Positions 25,291 to 33,671 of a stretch of 42,816 bases of DNA are shown one piece after another (within the stretch, counting starts at the first letter, position 1; each line of letters begins with the position of its first letter). Under the pieces are notes generated by a model. The model was not told the DNA's origin and did no database searches. It saw only the letters and a list, made by a program, of their open reading frames with translations. The stretch is taken from the NCBI GenBank assembly GCA_030590985.1, contig JAUVBX010000003.1, forward strand, positions 1-42,816, in the 5' to 3' direction. The position numbers and the translations under genes were made by a program. The DNA is from Lutibacter sp. (lineage in GTDB: Bacteria > Bacteroidota > Bacteroidia > Flavobacteriales > Flavobacteriaceae).

Positions 25291-26331
25291 ATGATTTATA
25301 CAACAATTCCTAATACAGATATCAAAGTCAGTAAAATTTGTTTAGGTACAATGACCTTTGGGGAACAAAATACCGAAACAGAAGCACACAAACAATTAGA
25401 CTATGCGTTAACTGAAGGTGTAAACTTTGTTGATACAGCAGAATTTTATGCAGTACCTGGTCGAACTGAAACACAGGGACTTACTGAAAAATATATTGGG
25501 AAATGGCTCCATAATTGTAAAAATAGAGATCAAATAATACTCGCAACAAAAATTACAGGTCCAGGTCGAAACATGGATTATATTCGTCCTAATTTAGGCT
25601 TTAGTAAAGAAGCTATCTACGAAGCCATTGATAATAGTCTGCGGAGATTACAAACTGATTATATAGACTTGTATCAACTACATTGGCCTGAAAGAAATAC
25701 TAATTTTTTTGGATCACGTGCTTATAACCATTCTGATAAAGAAACTTGGCAAGATAATTTTTCACAAGTTGTAAATACCCTCGATGAATTGGTAAAAGCT
25801 GGTAAAATACGCCATTATGGTTTGTCAAATGAAACCCCATGGGGTGTAATGCGACATCTTGAAGAATCAAAAGAACACAATTTAACTCGGTTAAAAACCA
25901 TTCAGAATCCTTATTCATTGTTAAACCGAACTTATGAAGTGGGACTAGCTGAGGTGACAATGCGAGAAAAGTTAGGATTGTTAGCATATTCACCCATGGC
26001 TTTTGGCATTTTATCTGGAAAATATTTATATGGTAAAAAACCAAAAAATACACGTATAACATTGTTTCCACAGATGTCACGTTATAACAATTCACAAGTT
26101 AATGCTGCTGTTGAAAGATACGCTGCTTTAGCAGAAAAATACAATATGAGTTTGGCACAATTTGCATTAGCATTTGTAAATCAACAAGCCTTTGTAACCA
26201 GTACAATTATCGGAGCTACGAACATGACACAATTGCAAGAAAACATCAAAAGCATCGAGTTAGTTTTGTCTGATAATATACTTAAAGAAATAGATGCTAT
26301 TCAAGAGTTACATCCAAATCCTGCACCTTAG
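25291..26331 (+). CDS. tas: Tas-like NADP(H)-dependent aldo/keto reductase
   Basis: This 346-residue protein, the same length as E. coli Tas, reads through the family pattern: ICLGTMTFGEQNTETEAHKQ, VDTAEFYAVPGRTETQGLTE (catalytic D and Y), ATKITGPGR with the catalytic Lys, YIDLYQLHWPER with the catalytic His, IQNPYSLLNRTYEVGLAEV and TIIGATNMTQLQENI for cofactor binding. It reduces aldehydes or ketones with NADPH; the physiological substrate is not known. It is probably co-transcribed with pgk and converges on waaA. Confidence 0.92.
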   Translation: MIYTTIPNTDIKVSKICLGTMTFGEQNTETEAHKQLDYALTEGVNFVDTAEFYAVPGRTETQGLTEKYIGKWLHNCKNRDQIILATKITGPGRNMDYIRPNLGFSKEAIYEAIDNSLRRLQTDYIDLYQLHWPERNTNFFGSRAYNHSDKETWQDNFSQVVNTLDELVKAGKIRHYGLSNETPWGVMRHLEESKEHNLTRLKTIQNPYSLLNRTYEVGLAEVTMREKLGLLAYSPMAFGILSGKYLYGKKPKNTRITLFPQMSRYNNSQVNAAVERYAALAEKYNMSLAQFALAFVNQQAFVTSTIIGATNMTQLQENIKSIELVLSDNILKEIDAIQELHPNPAP

Positions 26332-26345
26332 ATTAGTTGTCTTTA

Positions 26346-27587
26346 TTAGCTTAGTTCACTTTTCACATACTGTATAATCTTTTGGGTAGCCCCAATATTA
26401 GTATGAATATATTTTAAGGCTATCGCTCCTGCCTTTTTTGTATGCTCTTTGTTATTATAAAATTCTTGTAATTGTTTGTTGAGACTATTTTGTGAATTAA
26501 TTTCAAAACAAGCATGACTTAGAATTAAATCATTTGCTTCTTTAAATTTTTGATAATTTGGAGCAATAATAATTGGGATTCCATAAGTTGCAGGTTCTAA
26601 TATATTGTGGATTCCTGCTCCAAATCCACCTCCAACATAGGCCACATTTGCATAACTGTATACACTGGTTAAAATACCGATTGAGTCAATAATAAGCACC
26701 TGAACATCTAAAATATTTTGTGTATTAGCTTTTGAAAATATAAGCGTTTTTTTATTTATTTTTTGTATCAGTTTGTCAATATCTGCACTATTTATATTAT
26801 GTGGAGCAACAATAAAACGCTCTTGGTCTGAGGCATATTTATTAATATACTCGACCAGTAATAATTCATCTTTTGGCCACGTACTTCCTGCCACTAGCGT
26901 ATGGTGTTCATTTACAAATTTAGATAGTAATGGAAGTTCAATTTTTTGTTCAATAAGATCAGATACACGATCAAAACGGGTATCTCCACTATGTGTAACA
27001 TTACTAAAACCGATAGTATCTAGAAGCTTTACTGAATCATCATTTTGCACAAAAAAATGACAGAATGTTTTTAAAGAATTTCGAAACCATTTTTTATTTT
27101 TCTTAAAAAAGACTTGATTCTTTCTAAAAATTCCAGAAATTAAAATTGTTTTAATATTTTTCTGTCGCAACTCTAATAAAATATTTGGCCAGAATTCATA
27201 CTTTACAAAAATCGCCAATGTAGGATGTATTGACTCGATAAATCGAATTGCATTTTTCCTTGTATCTAAAGGCAAGTAAACTACTACATCAGCATATTCA
27301 TAGTTCTTACGAATTTCATAACCAGAAGGAGAAAAAAAAGATAAAACCAATTTGTAATTTGGATATAGTAATTTGAGTTTTTCTAACACAGGTCTGCCTT
27401 GTTCGAATTCTCCCAAAGAAGCACAATGCATCCATATTGTTTGATCAGACGGAGTTAAATTCTCTTGAAGCATAGCAAAAATTTGCTTTCTTCCATTCAC
27501 AAAAAGTTTTATTTTTGGATTGAATAATGCAATCAGAGGTATAAAAGCATTTACCAAAAATAGGAGTATGTTATACAGATTTTGCAT
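26346..27587 (-). CDS. waaA: 3-deoxy-D-manno-octulosonic acid (Kdo) transferase
   Basis: This 413-residue membrane-anchored glycosyltransferase adds Kdo to lipid A precursor. Residues about 1-25 form the N-terminal hydrophobic anchor (LYNILLFLVNAFIPLIALF). HCASLGEFEQGRPVLEKL holds the catalytic Glu. GSTWPKDELLLVEY and the C-terminal VGGGFGAGIHNILEPATYG and PNYQKFKEANDLI are typical GT30 motifs. The ATG at 27587 is chosen: a TTG 15 bases upstream would place the start codon within the TACCTTTG -7 box. The transcript may be leaderless. Confidence 0.93.
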   Translation of the reverse strand: MQNLYNILLFLVNAFIPLIALFNPKIKLFVNGRKQIFAMLQENLTPSDQTIWMHCASLGEFEQGRPVLEKLKLLYPNYKLVLSFFSPSGYEIRKNYEYADVVVYLPLDTRKNAIRFIESIHPTLAIFVKYEFWPNILLELRQKNIKTILISGIFRKNQVFFKKNKKWFRNSLKTFCHFFVQNDDSVKLLDTIGFSNVTHSGDTRFDRVSDLIEQKIELPLLSKFVNEHHTLVAGSTWPKDELLLVEYINKYASDQERFIVAPHNINSADIDKLIQKINKKTLIFSKANTQNILDVQVLIIDSIGILTSVYSYANVAYVGGGFGAGIHNILEPATYGIPIIIAPNYQKFKEANDLILSHACFEINSQNSLNKQLQEFYNNKEHTKKAGAIALKYIHTNIGATQKIIQYVKSELS

Positions 27588-27591
27588 CTCA

Positions 27592-27599
27592 CAAAGGTA
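27592..27599 (-). promoter_or_regulatory. -7 box TACCTTTG for waaA
   Basis: On the minus strand it lies four bases before the waaA ATG and overlaps the upstream TTG-initiated frame, which supports the shorter start. The rpmA terminator lies directly upstream. Confidence 0.5.
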
Positions 27600-27604
27600 C
27601 AAAC

Positions 27605-27642
27605 AAAAAAAGTAGCCTCATTGTAAACAACAGGGCTACTTT
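27605..27642 (-). terminator. Intrinsic terminator of rplU-rpmA
   Basis: Read on the minus strand, GTAGCC and GGCTAC pair around a 16-base loop, flanked by AAA upstream and a run of seven T downstream, 18 bases after the rpmA stop codon. Confidence 0.85.
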
Positions 27643-27662
27643 ATATTGTAAAAATCAATCAA

Positions 27663-27923
27663 CTAAGCTTCTACTGGATCGATAGAAACATATGATCTAT
27701 TATCTCTTTTTTTTGTAAATACAACAATTCCATCTACTCTAGCATGTAATGTATGGTCTTTACCCATATATACATTTTCACCTGGATTGTGTTTAGTACC
27801 TCTTTGACGTACAATTATATTTCCAGCTAAGGCAGCTTGCCCTCCGAAAATTTTAACGCCTAATCGTTTCGATTCCGATTCTCTACCGTTCTTAGAACTA
27901 CCTACTCCTTTCTTATGAGCCAT
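27663..27923 (-). CDS. rpmA: 50S ribosomal protein bL27
   Basis: This 86-residue protein starts [20 protein letters not shown], then [29 protein letters not shown] and [14 protein letters not shown]. It is a normal-length bL27 without the cleaved N-terminal extension found in some Firmicutes. Its N-terminal tail reaches the peptidyl-transferase centre in the large subunit. It follows rplU by 33 bases and ends in a clear terminator. Confidence 0.98.
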   Translation of the reverse strand: MAHKKGVGSSKNGRESESKRLGVKIFGGQAALAGNIIVRQRGTKHNPGENVYMGKDHTLHARVDGIVVFTKKRDNRSYVSIDPVEA

Positions 27924-27956
27924 AATTATAAATTTTTAAAGTTACTATTCAGGTAT

Positions 27957-28670
27957 TTATTCAATACCTCCTTTAACGTTGTCTTGCCATTCTTTTAATT
28001 CATCCCATTTTCCATCAGCAGCCATTTTTGCTTGTTTTGGCCATGAATCAGGATTTTTAGATGCATATCGTGGTCCTGCTGCTGCCAATATCTTTTGTAA
28101 CTTTTCAACTTTAGCTTTTGCTAATTTAGCGAAAGTATCAATTCCTGCTTCAACAAACAAACCCGCAATTTTAGGTCCGACTCCTTCTACTTTTTTCAAA
28201 TCATCTGCTTTAGGTGTCGCTTTTTTAGGAGCAACTTTTTTAGCAGCTGGTTTTACAGCAGTTTTTGGGGATTCTTTTTTAACTACAGATTTCGATTTAG
28301 GTGTCGCTTTTTTTGCAACAGGCTTTGTAGTTTCTTTTTTAGCTTTAGCAGGCTTGTGACCTGTTACAGCAATACTAAGCACTTGAATTTCTGTAAAAGC
28401 TTGTCTATGGCCGTTTTTTACACGGTATCCTTTACGACGTTTTTTCTTAAAAACGATTACTTTGTCCCCTTTAAGGTGACTTAAAATTTTAGCCGTTACA
28501 GCGGCTCCTGCTATAGCTGGGGCGCCAATAGTCACTTTGCCATCGTCTAATAAAAGCACCTTATCAAAGGTTACTTTATCACCTTCTTTACCAGGTAAAC
28601 GATGAACAAAAACTTTTTGGTCTTTTGCAACTTTAAATTGCTGCCCTGCCATCTCTACGATTGCGTACAT
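27957..28670 (-). CDS. rplU: 50S ribosomal protein bL21 with C-terminal HhH-like extension
   Basis: This 237-residue protein is about twice the usual bL21 length. Residues 1-103 are bL21 ([20 protein letters not shown] ... [19 protein letters not shown]). Residues about 104-155 are a low-complexity Lys/Ala/Pro linker. Residues about 156-237 form a helix-hairpin-helix-like domain ([20 protein letters not shown], then [18 protein letters not shown]) ending in a charged Trp-containing segment ([17 protein letters not shown]). The same long form is known in other Flavobacteria. The HhH motif suggests RNA or DNA contact; what it does on or off the ribosome is not known to me. Confidence 0.95.
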   Translation of the reverse strand: MYAIVEMAGQQFKVAKDQKVFVHRLPGKEGDKVTFDKVLLLDDGKVTIGAPAIAGAAVTAKILSHLKGDKVIVFKKKRRKGYRVKNGHRQAFTEIQVLSIAVTGHKPAKAKKETTKPVAKKATPKSKSVVKKESPKTAVKPAAKKVAPKKATPKADDLKKVEGVGPKIAGLFVEAGIDTFAKLAKAKVEKLQKILAAAGPRYASKNPDSWPKQAKMAADGKWDELKEWQDNVKGGIE

Positions 28671-28730
28671 AAGTTTTTGATTATAAATTTATTATACTTA
28701 ATTATGCCTTAAATCATTCCAAGGCGGGCG

Positions 28731-28738
28731 CAAAGATA
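28731..28738 (-). promoter_or_regulatory. -7 box TATCTTTG for rplU-rpmA
   Basis: On the minus strand, 60 bases before the rplU ATG, it is followed by the G/C-rich GCGCCCGCC, which stands out in an otherwise AT-rich leader. It is a good match to TAnnTTTG, with a TTC rather than TTG near -33. Confidence 0.55.
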
Positions 28739-28880
28739 CTATTTTAATTAAGAAAAAGAAATTTAGAATTAGGAAAAATATGAAAATAATAACCCATGCC
28801 AATATTACTATGTAGCTATATATATTAAAAAGTTGAATTTTTCCAACTTCCCATACCAAATTAGACATAGACATTACTTT

Positions 28881-29459
28881 CTAATGCACAAACAAACCTT
28901 GGATATTAAAAGCAAATAACTTAACAGCAATAGCTAAAAGAATAACTCCAAAAATTTTACGAATAACGGACAGGCCGCCTTTCCCAAATAAATTTTCTAA
29001 AAATCTAGATGATTTTAACACACCATATACAAATATGATATTTACGATAATAGCTATTAAAATATTAATGGTTTCAAATTCTGCTTTTATCGATAAAATT
29101 GTTGTCATACTACCCGCTCCAGCAATTAATGGAAATGCTAGAGGCACTACACTTGTTGTTTCAGGTGCATCATCTTTATAAAGTTTAATCCCCAAAATCA
29201 TTTCTAGTGCTAAAAAGAGTAATACAAATGATCCTGCTACTGCAAAAGAGTTTACATCAATACCAATAAGATTTAATAAACCTTCTCCAATAAATAAGAA
29301 AGCTACCATAATTAATGCTGAGACTATAGATGCTTTTTCTGATTGAATATGCCCCACTTTATTTCTTAAATCTATGATAATAGGAATACTTCCAATAATA
29401 TCTATTACTGCAAATAAAATCATCGTGGCAGTAATAATTTCTTTGATGCTAAAATTCAT
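28881..29459 (-). CDS. MarC-family integral membrane protein
   Basis: This 192-residue protein has six predicted membrane helices and the MarC pattern: FAVIDIIGSIPIIIDL near residue 18, GIDVNSFAVAGSFVLLFLALEMILG near 65 and VPLAFPLIAGAGSMTTIL near 105, plus ARKIFGVILLAIAVKL-like helices near the C-terminus. The family was once tied to multidrug resistance, but that link was withdrawn and its transported substrate is unknown. It has its own strong promoter and is divergent from the DUF3109 gene. Confidence 0.92.
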   Translation of the reverse strand: MNFSIKEIITATMILFAVIDIIGSIPIIIDLRNKVGHIQSEKASIVSALIMVAFLFIGEGLLNLIGIDVNSFAVAGSFVLLFLALEMILGIKLYKDDAPETTSVVPLAFPLIAGAGSMTTILSIKAEFETINILIAIIVNIIFVYGVLKSSRFLENLFGKGGLSVIRKIFGVILLAIAVKLFAFNIQGLFVH

Positions 29460-29520
29460 TTTTCGTAATTATTAAGTAATTATATACTTGTTAATTCAAT
29501 TTAATTCGTTTTTTCGGCGG

Positions 29521-29550
29521 CAAAAGTAATTATTTAATAGAATTACACAA
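29521..29550 (-). promoter_or_regulatory. Promoter of the MarC-family gene
   Basis: On the minus strand, TTG (29548-29550) is followed after exactly 19 bases by TACTTTTG (29521-29528). Both elements and the spacing match the Bacteroidota primary sigma consensus. It lies 62 bases before the ATG. Confidence 0.7.
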
Positions 29551-29585
29551 ACAATATCAGGTAAATATAATGTAAAATATTTGGT

Positions 29586-29593
29586 TATTTTTG
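29586..29593 (+). promoter_or_regulatory. -7 box TATTTTTG for the DUF3109 gene
   Basis: It ends five bases before the chosen ATG at 29599 and lies inside a longer TTG-initiated frame, which argues against the longer start. The transcript may be leaderless. Confidence 0.5.
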
Positions 29594-29598
29594 CGCTT

Positions 29599-30183
29599 AT
29601 GTTTCAAATAGGTAAAACGATCGTATCAGAAGAAATTTTAGATCGAGAATTTGTATGTAATCTGAGCGCTTGTAAAGGTGCTTGTTGTCTTGAAGGTGAG
29701 GCAGGGGCGCCAGTTACAAAAGAGGAGACTGAAATTTTAGAAGAAATTTATCCAATAGTAAAATCCTTTTTGAGAAAAGAAGGAATTGGTGCTATTGAAA
29801 AACAAGGTTTCTATACCACCAACCCTGTTGGTGATTTTGAAACTACTTTGGTAAATAAGAAAGAATGTGCCTATGCCATTTTCGATGATACGGGAATTGC
29901 AAAGTGTGGTATTGAAGCAGCATATAACGAAGGAATTGTTAGTTTTCGCAAACCAATTTCTTGTCATTTATATCCTATACGAATTCAGGAATACAGCACG
30001 TTAACAGCAGTAAATTATCACGCATGGCCAATTTGTGATGATGCCTGTACTTTAGGAACTGAACTCAAAGTACCTACTTATAGGTTTGTTAAAGAAGCTT
30101 TGGTGCGAAAATTTGGTATTGAATGGTATGAAGAGTTGGATATAGCTGCCCAAGAATACTATAAGCACTTAAAAAATAAATAG
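29599..30183 (+). CDS. DUF3109-family cysteine-rich protein
   Basis: This 194-residue cytoplasmic protein starts MFQIGKTIVSEEILDREFVC, as DUF3109 proteins do. It has ten Cys: C20, C25, C29 and C30 in FVCNLSACKGACC, one in KECAY, one in AKCGIE, one in ISCHLYPIR, two in PICDDAC, and none in the tail. The pattern resembles the YkgJ-type zinc or iron-sulfur cluster proteins, so a metal site is likely. The reaction is unknown. The start at 29599 is chosen because it matches the family's N-terminus and follows a -7 box. Confidence 0.9.
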   Translation: MFQIGKTIVSEEILDREFVCNLSACKGACCLEGEAGAPVTKEETEILEEIYPIVKSFLRKEGIGAIEKQGFYTTNPVGDFETTLVNKKECAYAIFDDTGIAKCGIEAAYNEGIVSFRKPISCHLYPIRIQEYSTLTAVNYHAWPICDDACTLGTELKVPTYRFVKEALVRKFGIEWYEELDIAAQEYYKHLKNK

Positions 30184-30295
30184 TAGTATCGTATTTTATA
30201 TGCTTTATTTATAGCAAAAAACTAATAAATATCATTGTCAATGTGTAATAAAAACATAATATTGTGCAATTAAAAAATTCATTTTAGAAAAAAAT

Positions 30296-31909
30296 ATGAC
30301 CCTCAAAAGTATTAAACTATTTATTATTCCGCTTTTTTTCTTTTTTATTCAAGCAGAAGCCCAAAAAAATAAAAATAAAATAAATATTGATAGTCTTTAT
30401 AATGAGTTGAAAGACAAACTAAATTCTACCGAAAAAGTAGATGATTTAATTTATTTATATAAAAAATCATCTAGAACTAAGAATATTAGAACTGACATTT
30501 TAAATGAAGCCTTAGAAATTGCAAAAGAAATAATTTATATAAAAGGAATTGGAGTTTGTTACAATAGAAAAGGAATAACAGCTCGTTATGAGCAAGATTA
30601 TGCTCAGTCAGTTATTTATCATAAACGAGCACTTTCATTTTTTGAACAAACAACTGATACATTTAGTAAAGCCAAGTGTTTGACGAATCTAGCGGTAACC
30701 TACAGAAAGTTAAACCTAGAAAAAGAAGCTTTTGATAGTTATTTTAAAGCCTTAAAATTAGCTGAACAAATCAACAATAAAAAAGGAATTACCATTTCGT
30801 TAAATGGTATGGGAAATGTTTTTTTAAATACAGAACAATATGACAAAGCTTTGCATTATTTAAAAAAAGCCCTAACTATTGAAACAGAATTAGAAAATCC
30901 TAGAGGACAAGAATATGGTTTGGCAAATGTTGGAGAAGTTTTTTTGTTTAAAAAAGAATACGATTCTGCCTACTATTATTTCAATAAATCGCTGCTCCTT
31001 TCACTAAAAAATCCACGAAAAGAAAGTACGGCAATAAAGTATAATTTCTTTGGCTTACTCTACCAAAAGAAAAAAGAATATGCAAAATCAATTAATTTTT
31101 ACCAAAAGGCAATTCCAGATTTTGAAAAATATAAAAATAATCGTTATTTGAGTAATTCCTTGATCAATATTGGAATAAATCAACTAGAATTAAAACAATT
31201 CAAAAAAGCAAAAAATAACATTCAACTCGGTTTAGAAAAGGCAATACAAGTTAAATCTAAAGAAAATAGTACACTTGGATATAAAGCTCTAACCGATTAC
31301 TACAAACTCACAAAAGATTATAAAAACGCATTAATTACGCAACAATATGCCACTGTTTATCATGATAGTATTGTAAACGAAGCCTCCCAAAAAAACATCA
31401 TAAGTACACAAGTTGCTTATGAAACTTATAAAAAAGATGAGGAAATACAAGATTTAGCAAAATCAAAAAAAATAAGTGACGAAAAAGCAAAATCAAACTA
31501 TTGGCGATTTATCTATAGTGTGCTTTTTAGTGTTGTTATTATTGCCGGACTGCTATACTTAATTGTTTTATTAAGGAAAAATAGTGATTTAGAAATTCAA
31601 CAAAAAAACACAGAACTGCAAAACTATTTACTATATATCGATGAATTGGAGAGGAAATCAGCAGATAATACAAAAATTGAGAAACAAGAATTATCACACA
31701 AGTTTGATGAATATGAATTATCCAAAAGACAGATAGAGGTGCTTAAACATATTTCAAATGGTCTAAATAATACTGAAATAGCGGAAAAAATGTTTGTTTC
31801 GAACAACACTATTAAAACACATATTTCAAACATATATACCAAATTAGATGTTAAAAACAGAGTACAAGCTATTAAAAAAATAACATCTAACCATCGTTTT
31901 TTTTTATAA
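30296..31909 (+). CDS. TPR-containing membrane protein with C-terminal LuxR-type HTH
   Basis: This 537-residue protein has a signal peptide ([16 protein letters not shown]), about six periplasmic TPR units (residues about 60-370, for example [21 protein letters not shown]), one membrane helix at about 405-426, a coiled coil, and a LuxR/GerE helix-turn-helix at about 475-530 ([20 protein letters not shown] ... [17 protein letters not shown]). It is a one-protein sensor and regulator: the TPR domain outside would control a membrane-tethered DNA-binding domain inside. This design is common in Bacteroidota. Its target genes are unknown; the envelope gene cluster directly downstream is a candidate. 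Confidence 0.92.
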   Translation: MTLKSIKLFIIPLFFFFIQAEAQKNKNKINIDSLYNELKDKLNSTEKVDDLIYLYKKSSRTKNIRTDILNEALEIAKEIIYIKGIGVCYNRKGITARYEQDYAQSVIYHKRALSFFEQTTDTFSKAKCLTNLAVTYRKLNLEKEAFDSYFKALKLAEQINNKKGITISLNGMGNVFLNTEQYDKALHYLKKALTIETELENPRGQEYGLANVGEVFLFKKEYDSAYYYFNKSLLLSLKNPRKESTAIKYNFFGLLYQKKKEYAKSINFYQKAIPDFEKYKNNRYLSNSLINIGINQLELKQFKKAKNNIQLGLEKAIQVKSKENSTLGYKALTDYYKLTKDYKNALITQQYATVYHDSIVNEASQKNIISTQVAYETYKKDEEIQDLAKSKKISDEKAKSNYWRFIYSVLFSVVIIAGLLYLIVLLRKNSDLEIQQKNTELQNYLLYIDELERKSADNTKIEKQELSHKFDEYELSKRQIEVLKHISNGLNNTEIAEKMFVSNNTIKTHISNIYTKLDVKNRVQAIKKITSNHRFFL

Positions 31910-32240
31910 TCATAATTCTTTTTCCTTGTTTCAATATACTTTGATTTTTTATGAGTTAAACCGATATTTAGAGTAATAATTCATTGTTTTTTTATTTATA
32001 GTTAAACTAGATAAAACATCACTTTGATATATTAATATATTTCTTTTTAAAAAACCATTTACAATTCTTTGTCTTGAACTAATCAAAGTTAGCATAACAA
32101 CCATGTTTAGTAACTTTTTTTACAAAATATCACCCTTTTGGGTGATGTAATTCACCTAATATTATGAAGTAAAAAAAGGTCTATTTACCTATTTTTGCCC
32201 TCACATTTTATAAACAAAAAGAATAATTATTAAACAAACC
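31910..32240. other. Intergenic region upstream of the first OmpA-family gene
   Basis: This is a 331-base gap with no credible gene. It holds AGTTAGCATAACAA at 32087-32100, which recurs with one change upstream of the OmpA paralogue. A perfect 7-bp hairpin ATCACCC-TTTT-GGGTGAT lies at 32129-32146 without a T tail. A -7 box TATTTTTG lies at 32190-32197, 43 bases before the ATG. Confidence 0.6.
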
Positions 32241-33542
32241 ATGAAAAGATTTCTCAAAATTACAATTATTATCGTTGCATTTTTTATAGCACCACAACAA
32301 GCAGAAGCACAATTCCTAAAAAAGCTAGGTAAAAAAGCACAAGAAAAAATAGAACGTGAAGCAGAAAGACGTACAGAAAGACGTGTTAATAAAGGAATAG
32401 ACAAAGGTTATGACGGAATAGAAGATGAAATTGACGGCAAAAACAAAGACAAAAAGAAAAAAGGAGATAAAAAAAGTAAAGATAAAAAAGCATCTCAAAA
32501 TGAAAATGATTCACAAGAAAATGATTCAAATTCTGATGATAACAACAACTCAAACAAAGAAAATAAAAAGAAAATAAAACCAACTGTAGTTTGGAGTAAG
32601 TTTGATTTTATACCTGGCGATACGGTTATTTTTGAAGATATGCCAAGTACCGATGAAGAAAATGGCGAATTTCCTAGTCGTTGGGATTTATATAAAGGAA
32701 ATGCCGAAATTGGAAATGTAGATGGAAATAATGTAATTATGTTTTTACAAGGAGGATCTATAGTCCCCTATTTAAAAAATTCAAACGAAGATTATCTCCC
32801 AGAAATATTTACCATCGAATTTGATGTTTACTTTAAAGAAGATAACCCAGGAAGATATTGGTTGCATTTTTCAGATGATAAAAATCAATCTAGACTCTAT
32901 CCACCTTTAGAAATTTATGTAAATGGATTAGAGATAAGTGATTCAAATAAAAGATACCCAGGTACCGATGATTTAAACTGGAATGAAAACCATGAAGGAA
33001 AATGGCGTCACATCTCAGTTGCTTTTACAAAAGGGAAATTTAAAGGGTATATGGATGATACCAGACTGATTAATATTCCTCATTTTGAACACGAGCCTAC
33101 CGGTATTACTATTAGTGCAGAAAATAATAGTATTAATGAAAAATACCTCAAAAATATCCGTATCGCCAAAGGTGGTGTAAAATACTATGACCGAGTGCTT
33201 TCAGAAGGTAAAATAATTGTAAACGGTATCAAGTTTGACATTAACAAAGCTACTTTGAAACCTGAAAGCATGGGACCTATCAACAAAATATATAAGTTAA
33301 TGACAAAAAATACAGAACTCAACTTTAGTGTAGAAGGACATACTGATGCTGATGGTGGAGACGAAGCCAATATGACTTTATCTAAAGCAAGAGGAAAAGC
33401 CGTTATGAATAAACTTATTGCTATGGGTATTTCTAAAGATAGATTAAAATATAATGGTTTTGGAGAAAGCAAACCTTTAGATAATAACAGCACACCTGAA
33501 GGTAAAGCCAACAACCGTAGAGTAGAATTTGTAAAGTTTTAG
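32241..33542 (+). CDS. OmpA-family protein with LamG-like middle domain (paralogue 1)
   Basis: This 433-residue protein has a signal peptide cut after A23 (PQQAEA|QF). Residues about 24-65 form a basic/acidic helix (KIEREAERRTERRVNKGIDK), followed by a Lys/Asn/Asp/Ser-rich linker to about 112. Residues about 113-320 look like a concanavalin/LamG-type beta sandwich (WSKFDFIPGD, GEFPSRWDLYKGNAEIG, YLPEIFTIEFDVYF). The last about 110 residues are an OmpA C-terminal domain with the peptidoglycan-binding Asp in NFSVEGHTDADGG and Arg in NNRRVEFVKF. It should be periplasmic and bound to the cell wall. A close paralogue is at 39301. Its role is unknown. Confidence 0.9.
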   Translation: MKRFLKITIIIVAFFIAPQQAEAQFLKKLGKKAQEKIEREAERRTERRVNKGIDKGYDGIEDEIDGKNKDKKKKGDKKSKDKKASQNENDSQENDSNSDDNNNSNKENKKKIKPTVVWSKFDFIPGDTVIFEDMPSTDEENGEFPSRWDLYKGNAEIGNVDGNNVIMFLQGGSIVPYLKNSNEDYLPEIFTIEFDVYFKEDNPGRYWLHFSDDKNQSRLYPPLEIYVNGLEISDSNKRYPGTDDLNWNENHEGKWRHISVAFTKGKFKGYMDDTRLINIPHFEHEPTGITISAENNSINEKYLKNIRIAKGGVKYYDRVLSEGKIIVNGIKFDINKATLKPESMGPINKIYKLMTKNTELNFSVEGHTDADGGDEANMTLSKARGKAVMNKLIAMGISKDRLKYNGFGESKPLDNNSTPEGKANNRRVEFVKF

Positions 33543-33551
33543 ATTAACTAA

Positions 33552-33616
33552 CGTCACTGCGAGGCACGAAGCAGTCTCATGAAAAATTGAGAGTTTACTT
33601 TGTTCTTCGCAAAGAC
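33552..33616. repeat. Palindromic dispersed-repeat-type element
   Basis: It begins CGTCACTGCGAGGCACGAAG and ends with TTCTTCGCAAAGAC, a degenerate reverse complement of the start. The inner part can pair TCTCA with TGAGA. The sequence resembles the GTCATTGCGAGGAACGAAGCAATC-like palindromic repeats (from memory) seen scattered in many bacterial genomes. Its G/C content is higher than its surroundings. It fills most of the gap between two genes. Confidence 0.65.
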
Positions 33617-33671
33617 TTTATTTTATGGTTTATCAAGATTTGAATTAACTCTCATTAGAATATCTTATATA

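Noticed and set aside
27979-28359. Plus-strand 126-residue ORF opposite rplU
   Set aside because: It is a shadow of the Lys/Ala-rich linker of bL21, with no promoter or family likeness.
33600-33671. N-terminal extension of the lipocalin-repeat protein
   Set aside because: It starts at the edge of the palindromic repeat element and precedes a proper signal peptide at 33672.
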